A stretch of 64,000 bases of DNA from Corynebacterium glaucum (GCF_002287505.1 NZ_CP019688.1:124001-188000), one strand, 5' to 3'; positions 38,701 to 45,920 are shown, counted from the stretch's first letter. The notes: generated by a model from the sequence alone, not told the origin. Translations and numbers: made by a program.

Positions 38701-38965
38701 CGATGAAACTGACATCTTCTATGCCGTGATGAACGCGCTGCAGCTTGATCCGTCGAAGAGCAGCGGCGATACTCAGCAGGCAGGCGACGATGCTGGCAAG
38801 GGCACTGACAAGAGCGCCAACACCAGCTCCCAGGGCAGCTCTGATAAGCCAGCGTTGTTCGTGGTCGGCGTGCTGGCCACCATCACTGCCGTTCTCGGTG
38901 CGATTGGATTCATCTTCCAGGATCAAATCCAGCCGTTGCTGGCTCAATTCCTGCCGAAGTTCTAA
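35714..38965 (+). CDS. Double-domain PhoA-type alkaline phosphatase, secreted and anchored
   Basis: A 1083-residue protein with a signal peptide (cleavage near AAA-ET), two full alkaline phosphatase domains (about residues 70-540 and 570-1010), a Ser/Gly/Asp linker, a C-terminal helix (FVVGVLATITAVLGAIGFIF) and the tail LLAQFLPKF. Both copies keep the E. coli PhoA catalytic set: GDGMG / ADGTG metal aspartate, nucleophile serine in VTDSAASGT (twice), QDATP (twice), QVESASIDKADH / QVESASPDKAAH, TADHAH (twice) and HTGTQVRIA (twice). It should release phosphate from monoesters outside the membrane. Fusion of two active domains is unusual. ATG after GAAGGGATAGCTTC. Confidence 0.93.
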   Translation: MRFSLKAAASIASASALTLATLPMAAAETAPYQSFNGKDSCISIDSNGNVRAPQPGECAQFGKGGPGNSDAQARNVIFILGDGMGHQEITAARNYLKGANGRFDGLDNLTASGAYTTFAIGKDGKRQYVTDSAASGTGWTTGTKSYNGALGVDIAGTPHENLLEMAKNSGMRTGNVSTAEIQDATPGALGTHSRNRSYYAPSGEKKVVGEEDARENGGLGSISEQIIDTRADVTLGGGRKYFDTEVVEGGENRNPFLTNKNDGGKEWEAGKTVRENAEAKGFQLIDDKDGLAGITVANQDTPVLGLFNDGNMTRRYEKTVPVKTDGTTTPEVCETQDNGNEPTAAEMTKKAIELLDDKNAEKGFFLQVESASIDKADHAADACGMIGETEQIDEVIKAALDFAKADGDTLVVVTADHAHTAEIVPDGQPSVSPVTRLKVAKDSRDGQDNVMSVAFGTVAWQDKDGNDTFASKKIGDPFDNPSFSMQHTGTQVRIAGFGPGSENLNGQMDQTDAFYVMANAMRLNGGTEGGQKPWGITSGNKLQSLAVRNEAKGSDELCYLVKPGTAPAVGDCAQFGKTGQGIDKTKAKNVVVMIADGTGDSEITAARNYLKGSAGRFEGLDNLDYTGYQTTFSLDRETGLPDYVTDSAASGTAWNSGVKTYDGAIGVDLNGKPVATMGEIAKAHGMKIGNVTTAEVQDATPAAFAAHALSRSDYAPSGGKDLKQAQDKQLRENGGLGSISEQIVDLRADVTLGGGAKYFDADVKQGGRFGAGTEWTAGKSVLENAKDNGYQVVSNASELAALQNSDEPILGLFSDGNMPRRLDRLVPTKDGANADSKVCAANPKFTDETPTLANMTGKALELLQNDNGFLLQVESASPDKAAHDSDPCGLFGEVGQFDEAISVVQQWAEKTGEPTLIIATADHAHATQITYNDTETAGLTSKVLTADGSPMTINYSNTTELESSSKPGTPGYEEHTGTQVRIAASGPGAANITGQIDETDIFYAVMNALQLDPSKSSGDTQQAGDDAGKGTDKSANTSSQGSSDKPALFVVGVLATITAVLGAIGFIFQDQIQPLLAQFLPKF
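36562..36572 (-). repeat. Dispersed 11-mer CGTCGATAAGC, copy 11
   Basis: Antisense to the phosphatase gene (first domain), which reads CAG CTT ATC GAC GAC (QLIDD). Confidence 0.9.
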
Positions 38966-39002
38966 CCCACGTGCAGCGCGCGCTTGAGCGCAGCGCGCAC
39001 GA

Positions 39003-39035
39003 AAAACCCGCCGGGCAGACTGCCAGGCGGGTTTT
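39003..39035. terminator. Bidirectional terminator between phosphatase and tRNA-Pro
   Basis: AAAACCCGCC (39003-39012) pairs with GGCGGGTTTT (39026-39035), extended by GGCA/TGCC. It can end both the plus-strand phosphatase and the minus-strand tRNA transcript. Confidence 0.9.
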
Positions 39036-39045
39036 GCCGTGTTGG

Positions 39046-39119
<74 letters not shown>

Positions 39120-39177
39120 GTACTCGGAACACTCTACCCCCGCCCGATACAACCGCCAAAACGGCAGTTCAGGGCGA

Positions 39178-40068
39178 TTATCGCTGTTCGGTGACGCGGA
39201 TGCGCGCGGCCGTCGGCGGGCAGAAGAAGCGCACCGGCGCGTACTTCGACTGGCCTAAACCAGGCGAGACGTGCATCCACATGTCGCCGTAACGGTGCAG
39301 ACCCGACGCGCGCTCACGGTCGATGTCCGCGTTGGTCACCAGCGCACGCCCACCCGGCAGACAGATCTGGCCGCCGTGGGTGTGGCCCGAAAGCGCCAGC
39401 TGGTAGCCGTCGGCCTCGAACGCGTCCAGCACCCGCCGGTACGGCGCGTGCAACAAACCGATCGACAAGTCCGCATCCGGGTTCGGCGCGCCGGCAATCT
39501 TGGAGTACTCATCCAACTTGTGGTGCGGGTCGTCCACACCGGAGACCGCGAGGCGCAGCCCAGAAGCCTTGAACTCCAGCCGCTGGTGGGTCGCGTCCTG
39601 CCAACCGCGCTCGATGAACGCCGCGCGCATTCCCTCCCAGGGCAGATCCACGTAGCTGGGTTCGCGCTTCTGGTCCAGTAGGTACTTCATCGGGTTGACC
39701 GGCTGCGGCGCCCAGTAATCGTTGGTGCCAAACACGAACACGCCAGGCACGTCCAAAAGCGGCCCCAGCGCATCCAGCACCCACGGCACGGCGTTCATGT
39801 CGGAGAGGTTGTCGCCGGTGTTTACCACCAGGTCGGGCTCGAGCTCCGCAAGCGCCTGCACAAACTCCACCTTCTTGCGCTGGCCGGGAATCATGTGCAG
39901 GTCTGCGACGTGCAAGATATTGAAACTCTCGCGGCCTTGCAGCGTGCCCGGTTTGAGCAGCTCAAGCGAGTAATCCACCACGCGGAAGTCGCGGGTTTGT
40001 AGCGCGCCCCAAGTGATCGTCGATAAGCCCAAAGCTCCGGTCATGGCAAGTGCGCGAGATTTCTTCAT
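39178..40068 (-). CDS. Membrane-anchored metallophosphoesterase, YkuE-like
   Basis: A 296-residue calcineurin-like phosphoesterase with an N-terminal hydrophobic anchor (MKKSRALAMTGALGLSTITW). Dinuclear metal motifs are visible: LHVADLHMIPGQRK (D-x-H), VVNTGDNLSD (G-D-N), VFGTNDYW in place of the usual G-N-H-D, LLHAPYRR and LSGHTHGGQICLP. Related proteins act on UDP-sugar or lipid phosphates at the membrane. The substrate here is open. ATG 40068 is chosen over an upstream in-frame start because it begins at the anchor. Confidence 0.87.
   Translation of the reverse strand: MKKSRALAMTGALGLSTITWGALQTRDFRVVDYSLELLKPGTLQGRESFNILHVADLHMIPGQRKKVEFVQALAELEPDLVVNTGDNLSDMNAVPWVLDALGPLLDVPGVFVFGTNDYWAPQPVNPMKYLLDQKREPSYVDLPWEGMRAAFIERGWQDATHQRLEFKASGLRLAVSGVDDPHHKLDEYSKIAGAPNPDADLSIGLLHAPYRRVLDAFEADGYQLALSGHTHGGQICLPGGRALVTNADIDRERASGLHRYGDMWMHVSPGLGQSKYAPVRFFCPPTAARIRVTEQR
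40018..40028 (+). repeat. Dispersed 11-mer CGTCGATAAGC, copy 12
   Basis: Antisense to the start of the metallophosphoesterase gene, which reads GGC TTA TCG ACG ATC (GLSTI) using the rare leucine codon TTA. Confidence 0.9.
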
Positions 40069-40104
40069 CGGCCCGATTTTAGCGCTCAAGTACGCTTGGG
40101 GCCC

Positions 40105-40557
40105 ATGAGTGCATTGAAAGACCAGATCCGCGCTGACCTCAAAGAGGCCATGAAAGCCAAGGAAAAGGAGCGCACGGGCACGATCCGTATGCTGCTCGCC
40201 GCGATCCAGACCGCGGAGACCGAAGGGTCGAAGCATGAGGTGAGCGATGACGAGATTCAGAAGATCATCGCCCGCGAGATCAAGAAGCGTCGCGAGTCCG
40301 CCGAGATCTACCAAACCAACGGCCGCGAAGAGCTCGCTGAGGCAGAGCTCAATGAGGCAGCAATCCTCGAGTCCTACCAGCCCCAGCAGCTCACCGATGC
40401 AGAGCTTGCTTCGCTTGTCGACGGAGTGGTTGACCGCCTCGGCGCCACCTCCATGGCCCAGATGGGCGATGTGATGAAGGCCGCCACGGCAGAAGCTGCT
40501 GGCCGAGCCGACGGCAAGCGCCTCTCCGGTGCCGTCCGGGCGCGCCTTGGGAACTAG
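40105..40557 (+). CDS. GatB/YqeY domain protein
   Basis: A 150-residue YqeY-family protein. The family resembles the tail domain of the amidotransferase GatB, which binds tRNA. Visible are MKAKEKERTGTIRMLLAAIQ, EIQKIIAREIKKRRESAEIY, AEAAILESYQPQQL-like LNEAAILESYQPQQLTDAEL and the C-terminal GATSMAQMGDVMKAATAEAA. ATG 40105 lacks a ribosome binding site and may be translated from a short or leaderless mRNA. No other amidotransferase genes are nearby. Confidence 0.9.
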   Translation: MSALKDQIRADLKEAMKAKEKERTGTIRMLLAAIQTAETEGSKHEVSDDEIQKIIAREIKKRRESAEIYQTNGREELAEAELNEAAILESYQPQQLTDAELASLVDGVVDRLGATSMAQMGDVMKAATAEAAGRADGKRLSGAVRARLGN

Positions 40558-40565
40558 CAGCGTAA

Positions 40566-43001
40566 CTAGCGGAAGTACTGCTGGAGGCCTTCCGCCATCT
40601 CGTTGAGCTGGCGCTCCAGCTCTTCGGTGTCGATCCCGCTCGGCTCCGGGCTTTCGGAGCCGGAGTTGTCGTTGTCATCGTTGTCCACGCGGGGGCTTGT
40701 GGTGGTGCCGCCGGGGCGGGTGCCCGTGCCGTCCGAGGCGTTCAAGGTGACTAGGGAACCGCGGGCCAGGTTCGGATCTGCTGGGGTGACCGAGACAACC
40801 TCGCCCTTGGGTGCGCCACCGCCGTACACCGTGACGATGGTGACGGTGTAGCCCTCGCCTTCAAGCTTCGCCTTGGCGGCCTGCGACTGCATGCCGATAG
40901 CTTCATCGAGCACGCCGCGACGGGTGCCCTTGTCGTAGCCTTCCGGTGTCCCGGGTAGCCCCGCTTCAGCGGCACCAGGAACTCGGAGGGCAGCCTGGAA
41001 CCATGTGTCTGCGGCCTCGTTGCCGCCGAACAACGTGCCGTTTGCGCACTGGCGGACGGGGCTGGTGCAAAGTGGGGTGGTTTGGGTGCCGTCGTTGAAG
41101 ATGTACGGCGCAGCAGCCAGCCCGCGGGTGAACCCGAGGAACGCCGATGACTGGTGCGACTCCGTGGTGCCCGTCTTTGCCGCAACGGGAGCGCGCCACC
41201 CGTTCGCGCTCGCAGCGCGCGCGGCGGTGCCCTTGGTGGTGTCGTGCGACATGCCGTTGGCCAGAGCGGCTGCGATATCGGGCTCAACTGCTTGTTCGCA
41301 ATCCGGCCGCTCGATGTAGACCTCCTGGCCGTACTTGTCGGTCACGCTCTTCACCGGGTTCGGTTCGCACCAGCGGCCCTCAGAGGCAAGCGTGGCTGCG
41401 ACGTTGGACAGCTCAAGCGCGTTGACTGGGGTGGGCCCGAGCGTGAACGCGCCCATGTTGTCCTCTTTGGCTGCGGTCGCGATGGAGCGGCCGTCGCCAA
41501 ACGTGCCCTCGTCCTGGTACGAGCGCATGCCGAGGCGCACCGCGATGTCGACGGTGTTGGCCACACCCACCTGCTGAACAAGTTCGATGAACGTGGTGTT
41601 GGGGGACTGCGCGAGCGCATCGCTCAGGCTCATTCGCGGAGCGTACCGGCCCGCGTTCTCCACGCAGTACGCGTTGGGCGGGCACCCTTCCGCGCCGCCA
41701 TGGCCCATCCCGTAGACCACCGAGCGGGTGGGCACCTCCAACATGGTGTTCAACCCGTAGCCCTGCTCAAGCGCTGCGGCGGCGGTGAAGATCTTGAACA
41801 CCGATCCGGCGCCGTTGCCCACCAGCGAGGTCGGCTGCGGCATGATCGTCTGGCTTTGGTCCAGGTCGAGACCGTAGAAGCGCGAAGACGCCATTGCGAC
41901 GATGTCGCGCGAATCCGTGCCCGGCGCGATCACGTTGAGTACTTCGGCAACACCGCCAGCCTCGGGCGAGACGTTGTTGCGCACCGCAGTTTGGGTCGCA
42001 TCCTGGATCGCCGGGTCGAGGGTGGTTGTGATCGTGTACGAACCGTGCTCGAGGTCCTCCTGGGTGAGGCCCTTTTCTGCAAGATATTTCAGCGCGTAAT
42101 CGCAGAAGAATCCGCGGTCGCCGGCACCGAGGCAACCGTCGGGAAGCAAATTGGGTTCCTCGAGCACACCGAGTGGCTCTCCTGCGATGGAGTCAGCCTC
42201 CTGCTGGCTGATGTAGCCCTCGGCCGCCATGTTGTTCAGCACGGTGTTGCGGCGCTGAGTTGCCCCGTCGGGGTTGGTGTACGGGTTCAGGTACTCGGAG
42301 GACTGCAGGATGCCGACGAGGAGTGCGGCCTGCCCCGGGTCGAGATCCGCGGCGGGCTTGTCGAAGTAGGTGCGCGCAGCTGCCTCAATACCGTAGGCGT
42401 GGTTACCAAAGGAAACGAGGTTGAGATAGCGGGTGAGGATCTGGTCCTTGGTCAGTGTCTTGTCCAGATCCGAGGCCATCCGCATCTCGCGCAGCTTGCG
42501 GGGGATGGACTGCTCGGTAGCGGCGCGCGCGTCCTCGTCATCCTCCGCCTCGATGAGCCAGAGGTAGTTCTTCACGTACTGCTGGTTGATCGTGGACGCG
42601 CCCTGCTCCACCCCACCGGCCAGCACGTTGGTGACCATGGCGCGGATGAAGCCCTGCATATCCACACCTTCGTGTTCGTAGAACCGGCGGTCTTCGGTAG
42701 CTACCAGAGCGTTCTTCACGTGGTCGGAGATTTCCTCGCTGGCCACTTCGTAGCGGCGCTGGTGGTATACCCACGCCATCGGGTTGCCGGCCGCGTCCGT
42801 GATGGTGGTGACGCCTGGGACATCACCCCCGGACATGTCCGAAAGGTTGGACTGCATCGTCTCATCTGTGCGGGCAACGGCCATGCCACCGATGCCGACT
42901 ATGGGCGCGATGCACAGCGCCATTATCAACCCGGCCGTAACCATGGCGACCAGGAGTTTTGCAAGTGACCTCAGGGCAGACACGTCACTACCGTAATTCA
43001 T
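40566..43001 (-). CDS. ponA: Class A penicillin-binding protein with PASTA domain
   Basis: An 811-residue bifunctional peptidoglycan synthase: a transmembrane anchor (LVAMVTAGLIMALCIAPIVG), a GT51 glycosyltransferase domain (VATEDRRFYEHEGVD, GASTINQQYVKNYLW, YLNLVSFGNHAYGIEAAA), a transpeptidase domain with the active-site tetrad SVFK (in GAGSVFKIF), SPN and KTGTTE, then a PASTA repeat (about residues 700-760) and an acidic tail. It matches the PBP1a gene beside whcA in C. glutamicum. ATG 43001 is the start in front of the anchor. A strong hairpin lies just upstream at 43012-43032. Confidence 0.95.
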   Translation of the reverse strand: MNYGSDVSALRSLAKLLVAMVTAGLIMALCIAPIVGIGGMAVARTDETMQSNLSDMSGGDVPGVTTITDAAGNPMAWVYHQRRYEVASEEISDHVKNALVATEDRRFYEHEGVDMQGFIRAMVTNVLAGGVEQGASTINQQYVKNYLWLIEAEDDEDARAATEQSIPRKLREMRMASDLDKTLTKDQILTRYLNLVSFGNHAYGIEAAARTYFDKPAADLDPGQAALLVGILQSSEYLNPYTNPDGATQRRNTVLNNMAAEGYISQQEADSIAGEPLGVLEEPNLLPDGCLGAGDRGFFCDYALKYLAEKGLTQEDLEHGSYTITTTLDPAIQDATQTAVRNNVSPEAGGVAEVLNVIAPGTDSRDIVAMASSRFYGLDLDQSQTIMPQPTSLVGNGAGSVFKIFTAAAALEQGYGLNTMLEVPTRSVVYGMGHGGAEGCPPNAYCVENAGRYAPRMSLSDALAQSPNTTFIELVQQVGVANTVDIAVRLGMRSYQDEGTFGDGRSIATAAKEDNMGAFTLGPTPVNALELSNVAATLASEGRWCEPNPVKSVTDKYGQEVYIERPDCEQAVEPDIAAALANGMSHDTTKGTAARAASANGWRAPVAAKTGTTESHQSSAFLGFTRGLAAAPYIFNDGTQTTPLCTSPVRQCANGTLFGGNEAADTWFQAALRVPGAAEAGLPGTPEGYDKGTRRGVLDEAIGMQSQAAKAKLEGEGYTVTIVTVYGGGAPKGEVVSVTPADPNLARGSLVTLNASDGTGTRPGGTTTSPRVDNDDNDNSGSESPEPSGIDTEELERQLNEMAEGLQQYFR

Positions 43002-43011
43002 GCTGCGGTGA

Positions 43012-43032
43012 GGGGGAATACGTAACTCCCCC
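43012..43032. promoter_or_regulatory. Hairpin in the PBP 5' leader
   Basis: GGGGGA (43012-43017) pairs with TCCCCC (43027-43032) around a 9-base loop, starting 11 bases in front of the PBP ATG. It would form in the mRNA leader next to the initiation region. Confidence 0.55.
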
Positions 43033-43066
43033 CGATTTTGTGATCCATTCGACAGCGAATATTGCC

Positions 43067-43082
43067 TGTGAATACACTTACA
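43067..43082. promoter_or_regulatory. Candidate GlxR site between the PBP gene and whcA
   Basis: TGTGAATACACTTACA matches TGTGA-N6-TCACA with one mismatch. It lies 66 bases upstream of the PBP ATG and 118 bases upstream of whcA. Confidence 0.5.
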
Positions 43083-43158
43083 CGCGTAACGCACATGTTG
43101 TTGTGGGGCGCTGAGGTACTGGCCTGTCAAGTATTTCACGGAGTGCCCCGCTGCAAGA

Positions 43159-43178
43159 ATCTGCGGCATCTCGCAGAT
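43159..43178. promoter_or_regulatory. Inverted repeat in the whcA leader
   Basis: ATCTGCG (43159-43165) and CGCAGAT (43172-43178) are exact inverses around six bases, ending 22 bases before the whcA ATG. It could be an operator or an mRNA hairpin. Confidence 0.5.
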
Positions 43179-43199
43179 ATCTCCTGAAAGGGGCCTGAC

Positions 43200-43556
43200 A
43201 TGACCGCCACGCTGGGACAGACCGCCGTTGATGCCCGCAGCACCACCCCCAAAAAGTGTGATGCAGCTGGCAACCTGGTTTTTGATCGGGGGGAGTGGGT
43301 CACTCAGGCGCACTGTCGCTCCGGAGATCCGGATGCGCTCTTCGTCCGCGGGGCGGAACAGCGCAAGGCGGCAGCGGTGTGCCGCCGTTGCCCGGTGCTC
43401 GTGGAGTGTCGTGCGGACGCGCTGGACAACAAGGTCGAGTTCGGGGTGTGGGGCGGTTTGACCGAACGTCAACGTCGCGCAGTGCTGCGTAAAAACCCGC
43501 ACGTCACTGACTGGGCTACCCACCTCGCCACCGGAGGCGAGATCGAAGGCCTCTAA
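43200..43556 (+). CDS. whcA: WhiB-family iron-sulfur transcriptional regulator WhcA
   Basis: A 118-residue WhiB protein. The four cluster cysteines are in QAHCRSGDPDALF, AAVCRRC and LVEC. The turn GVWGGLTERQRRAVLRK follows as the DNA-contact and sigma-binding region. In C. glutamicum whcA lies at this position and acts negatively on oxidative-stress genes. That function is transferred by position and sequence. The ATG has GAAAGGGG nine bases upstream. It is divergent from the PBP gene. Confidence 0.93.
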   Translation: MTATLGQTAVDARSTTPKKCDAAGNLVFDRGEWVTQAHCRSGDPDALFVRGAEQRKAAAVCRRCPVLVECRADALDNKVEFGVWGGLTERQRRAVLRKNPHVTDWATHLATGGEIEGL

Positions 43557-43595
43557 GCGCCGACGCGACCTCCGGGCAGCGGTACAGTGGATCTC

Positions 43596-43751
43596 ATGAC
43601 GAAATGGGAATACGCCACCGTGCCGCTGCTTTCGCATGCAACCAAGCAGATCCTTGATTCCTGGGGCGAGGACGGATGGGAACTAGTTGCCGTGACCCCG
43701 GGCCCGAACCCAGACAACGTAGTCGCCTACATGAAGCGGGAGTTGAGCTAA
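43596..43751 (+). CDS. DUF4177 small protein
   Basis: A 51-residue protein, MTKWEYATVPLLSHATKQIL followed by DSWGEDGWELVAVTPGPNPD and a short tail with YMKREL. The W-E-Y-A-T start and G-W-E-L-V-A-V core are the DUF4177 signature. It lies three bases in front of ridA, as in mycobacteria (Rv3678A next to Rv3678c), so it is a conserved gene though short. Function unknown. Confidence 0.88.
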   Translation: MTKWEYATVPLLSHATKQILDSWGEDGWELVAVTPGPNPDNVVAYMKRELS

Positions 43752-43754
43752 ACC

Positions 43755-44225
43755 ATGGCCAAATGGAGCGATCGTCTCGCTGAACTGGGGATTGAGCTGC
43801 CGGCTGTCGCCGCTCCGGTCGCTGCGTACGTCCCGGCAGTGCGCACCGGCAACCAGGTGTGGACCTCCGGCCAGCTGCCGTTTGTGGACGGTGAGCTCGC
43901 CGCCACCGGCAAGGTCGGTGCCGCAGTATCGCAGGAAGATGCGTACACCTACGCCCGCCACTGCGCACTGAACGCAATCGCTGCCGTTGATGCCTTAGTC
44001 GGTGTCGACGAGATTGCACGAGTGCTCAAAGTGGTCGGCTATGTCGCCTCTGACCCTGATTTCACTGGTCAGCCGGCGGTGGTCAATGGCGCTTCGGAAC
44101 TGATGCAGGAGATCTTCGGAGAGGCTGGCGAGCACGCTCGCTCCGCCGTCGGGGTTGCCGCGCTGCCAATGAATGCGCCCGTTGAGATCGAGCTTGTCGT
44201 CGAGCTGCGCGCCGCAGGCAGCTAA
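43755..44225 (+). CDS. ridA: RidA/YjgF family protein
   Basis: A 156-residue RidA-like protein, the family that hydrolyses reactive enamine/imine intermediates from PLP enzymes. Core features are VWTSGQLPFVDGELA, ARHCALNAIAAVDALVG and the C-terminal ARSAVGVAALPMNAPVEIEL. The canonical arginine (R105 of RidA) region is present as ARSAVG. It is longer at the N-terminus than classical RidA (130 residues). It follows DUF4177 and precedes an MBL-fold hydrolase, the order seen in mycobacteria. Confidence 0.92.
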   Translation: MAKWSDRLAELGIELPAVAAPVAAYVPAVRTGNQVWTSGQLPFVDGELAATGKVGAAVSQEDAYTYARHCALNAIAAVDALVGVDEIARVLKVVGYVASDPDFTGQPAVVNGASELMQEIFGEAGEHARSAVGVAALPMNAPVEIELVVELRAAGS

Positions 44226-44235
44226 AGTAGTGGTC

Positions 44236-45048
44236 ATGGAACATCCCGCCTACAGTCAGCTTCGCCCGGTGACGGCTTCCGCAGCCGTCGTCTTGGCACC
44301 GAACCCGAGTTACGCGGCGCTTGAAGGCACGAACTCCTGGGTGATTCGTGCACCCGAGGATGAGTTCAGCATCGTTGTTGATCCGGGTCCTGCCGACGAG
44401 GGGCATCTCAACGTGCTTCAGGCGCGCGCCGAGAAAGTCGCTCTGGTGCTGCTCACGCACCGCCACCACGACCATGCAGATGGTGCACAGCGCTTCCGCC
44501 AGCTTGCAGGAGCGCCGGTTCGCGCTTTCAATCCGCAGTATTGCTTGGGAGCGGAGCCGCTTACCGACGGCGAAGTGATCAGCGTCGACGGCATCACCCC
44601 GACGCTGAAGGTGGTGGCTAGCCCGGGTCACACCCGCGATTCGGTGTGCTTCTACGTCTACCCGACCAGAGATCAGTCGGGGGCGCCGGAGGCGATTCTC
44701 ACCGGCGACACGATCGCTGGCCGCCACACCACCATGATCTCTGAGACCGACGGTGACCTCGGTGACTATCTGGCCACTCTGGAGCGGCTGCAAACCGACG
44801 GCAAGGATGTCACCCTGCTTCCGGGCCACGGCCCAGAAGGAGCGGATCTGTCTGCGTACGCTCGCAAGTACATCGACCGTCGAAACCTACGCCTCGACCA
44901 GATCCGGGAGGCACTCGCGAAGTATGGCGAGGACGTGGACATCAACACCCTGGTGGACGCGATCTATGACGATGTCGACCCGGTTTTGCGCGGCGCGGCA
45001 GAGCAATCCACCCGGGTGACGCTTCGCTACCTGAAACAGCAGCAATAA
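44236..45048 (+). CDS. MBL-fold metallo-hydrolase
   Basis: A 270-residue metallo-beta-lactamase fold enzyme. The metal-binding H-x-H-x-D-H motif is THRHHDHADG (about residue 74). Further ligands are in VVASPGHTRDSVCFYV, ILTGDTIAGRHT and TLLPGHGPEG. The C-terminal helical region (DRRNLRLDQIREALAKYGED) is typical of the LACTB2-like branch, some of which are endoribonucleases. ATG 44236 is used because the longer frame overlaps ridA. Orthologous in position to Rv3677c. Convergent with glxR. Confidence 0.9.
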   Translation: MEHPAYSQLRPVTASAAVVLAPNPSYAALEGTNSWVIRAPEDEFSIVVDPGPADEGHLNVLQARAEKVALVLLTHRHHDHADGAQRFRQLAGAPVRAFNPQYCLGAEPLTDGEVISVDGITPTLKVVASPGHTRDSVCFYVYPTRDQSGAPEAILTGDTIAGRHTTMISETDGDLGDYLATLERLQTDGKDVTLLPGHGPEGADLSAYARKYIDRRNLRLDQIREALAKYGEDVDINTLVDAIYDDVDPVLRGAAEQSTRVTLRYLKQQQ

Positions 45049-45065
45049 GCAGCGGCCGCAGTACA

Positions 45066-45087
45066 GCTAGCGGGGCGCCCCGCTAGC
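45066..45087. terminator. 22-base perfect palindrome at the end of glxR
   Basis: GCTAGCGGGG followed by CGCCCCGCTAGC, every base paired, spanning the glxR stop codon at 45083-45085. It probably terminates both convergent transcripts, although no long T-run flanks it. Confidence 0.6.
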
Positions 45088-45766
45088 GTGCGCGCCGAGC
45101 GAGGTGCTCGGTGTCCACGATGAGCACGCTCTTGCCCTCGAGGCGGATCCAACCGCGGTGAGCGAAGGTTGCAAGCGCCTTGTTCACAGTTTCGCGGGAG
45201 GCGCCCACCAGCTGGGCGATTTCTTCCTGCGTCAGATCGTGATTGACACGCAGCGCGCCCCCCTCTTGGGTGCCGAAGCGGTTTGCCAGCTGGAGCAGGG
45301 TCTTGGCGACACGGCCGGGGACATCGGTGAAGATAAGGTCCGCGAGCGATGCGTTGGTGCGGCGCAGGCGGCGAGCAAGGACGCGAAGCAGCTGCTGCGA
45401 GATCTCCGGGTGCTCATCGATCCACTGCTTGAGCATCGTCGAGTCCATCGTTGCCGCCGTGACCTCGGTGACGCAGACAGCGGAAGAGGTGCGCGGGCCG
45501 GGATCGAAAATGGAGAGTTCGCCGAACATGTCGGACGGGCCCATCACGGAGAGCAGGTTTTCGCGGCCGTCGGGAGCGTGGCGTGCGAGCTTCACCTTGC
45601 CGGAGACGATGATGTAGAGCCGGTCGCCTGGCTCGCCTTCGTCGAAGATCGTCGTTCCGCGAGGGAACGTCACGGTCTCCATGTCCTCGATGAGGGCACC
45701 TACCGCAGTAGGGTCAACCCCCTGGAAAATGCCCGCTCTGGCAAGGGTCTCCTGCACGCCTTCCAT
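45083..45766 (-). CDS. glxR: cAMP-dependent global regulator GlxR (CRP/FNR family)
   Basis: A 227-residue regulator, the exact size of C. glutamicum GlxR. The cyclic-nucleotide domain has [20 protein letters not shown] and the phosphate-binding [17 protein letters not shown]. The long helix is followed by a winged helix-turn-helix ([20 protein letters not shown]). GlxR with cAMP controls carbon metabolism, respiration and cell-wall genes. A TGTGA/TCACA inverted repeat lies about 90 bases upstream, suggesting autoregulation. The end of a probable adenylate cyclase gene lies at 63.8 kb. Confidence 0.97.
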   Translation of the reverse strand: MEGVQETLARAGIFQGVDPTAVGALIEDMETVTFPRGTTIFDEGEPGDRLYIIVSGKVKLARHAPDGRENLLSVMGPSDMFGELSIFDPGPRTSSAVCVTEVTAATMDSTMLKQWIDEHPEISQQLLRVLARRLRRTNASLADLIFTDVPGRVAKTLLQLANRFGTQEGGALRVNHDLTQEEIAQLVGASRETVNKALATFAHRGWIRLEGKSVLIVDTEHLARRAR

Positions 45767-45856
45767 TGAACCTCCTCGCGCGCCCCATGAGGGGAGTGAG
45801 CATCACGCTAACTACGTGCGGGTACTGCGTGGTTTTTCTCACTCGGGGCATGAAAT

Positions 45857-45871
45857 TGTGATTTCATCACA
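45857..45871. promoter_or_regulatory. CRP-like inverted repeat upstream of glxR
   Basis: TGTGATTTCATCACA: perfect half-sites TGTGA and TCACA, but with a 5-base spacer and not the usual 6. It lies in the 154-base gap in front of glxR and may be an autoregulatory GlxR site of altered geometry. Confidence 0.5.
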
Positions 45872-45920
45872 TCTCGCTCTGACGTTAGCGAGACTACCAT
45901 CACAATTTTTTCCATGAGAG

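Noticed and set aside
43012..43033. 6C-type regulatory RNA at the run of six cytosines
   Set aside because: There is only one hairpin with a C-run in the stem. The two-hairpin 6C RNA layout with C-runs in loops is not present.
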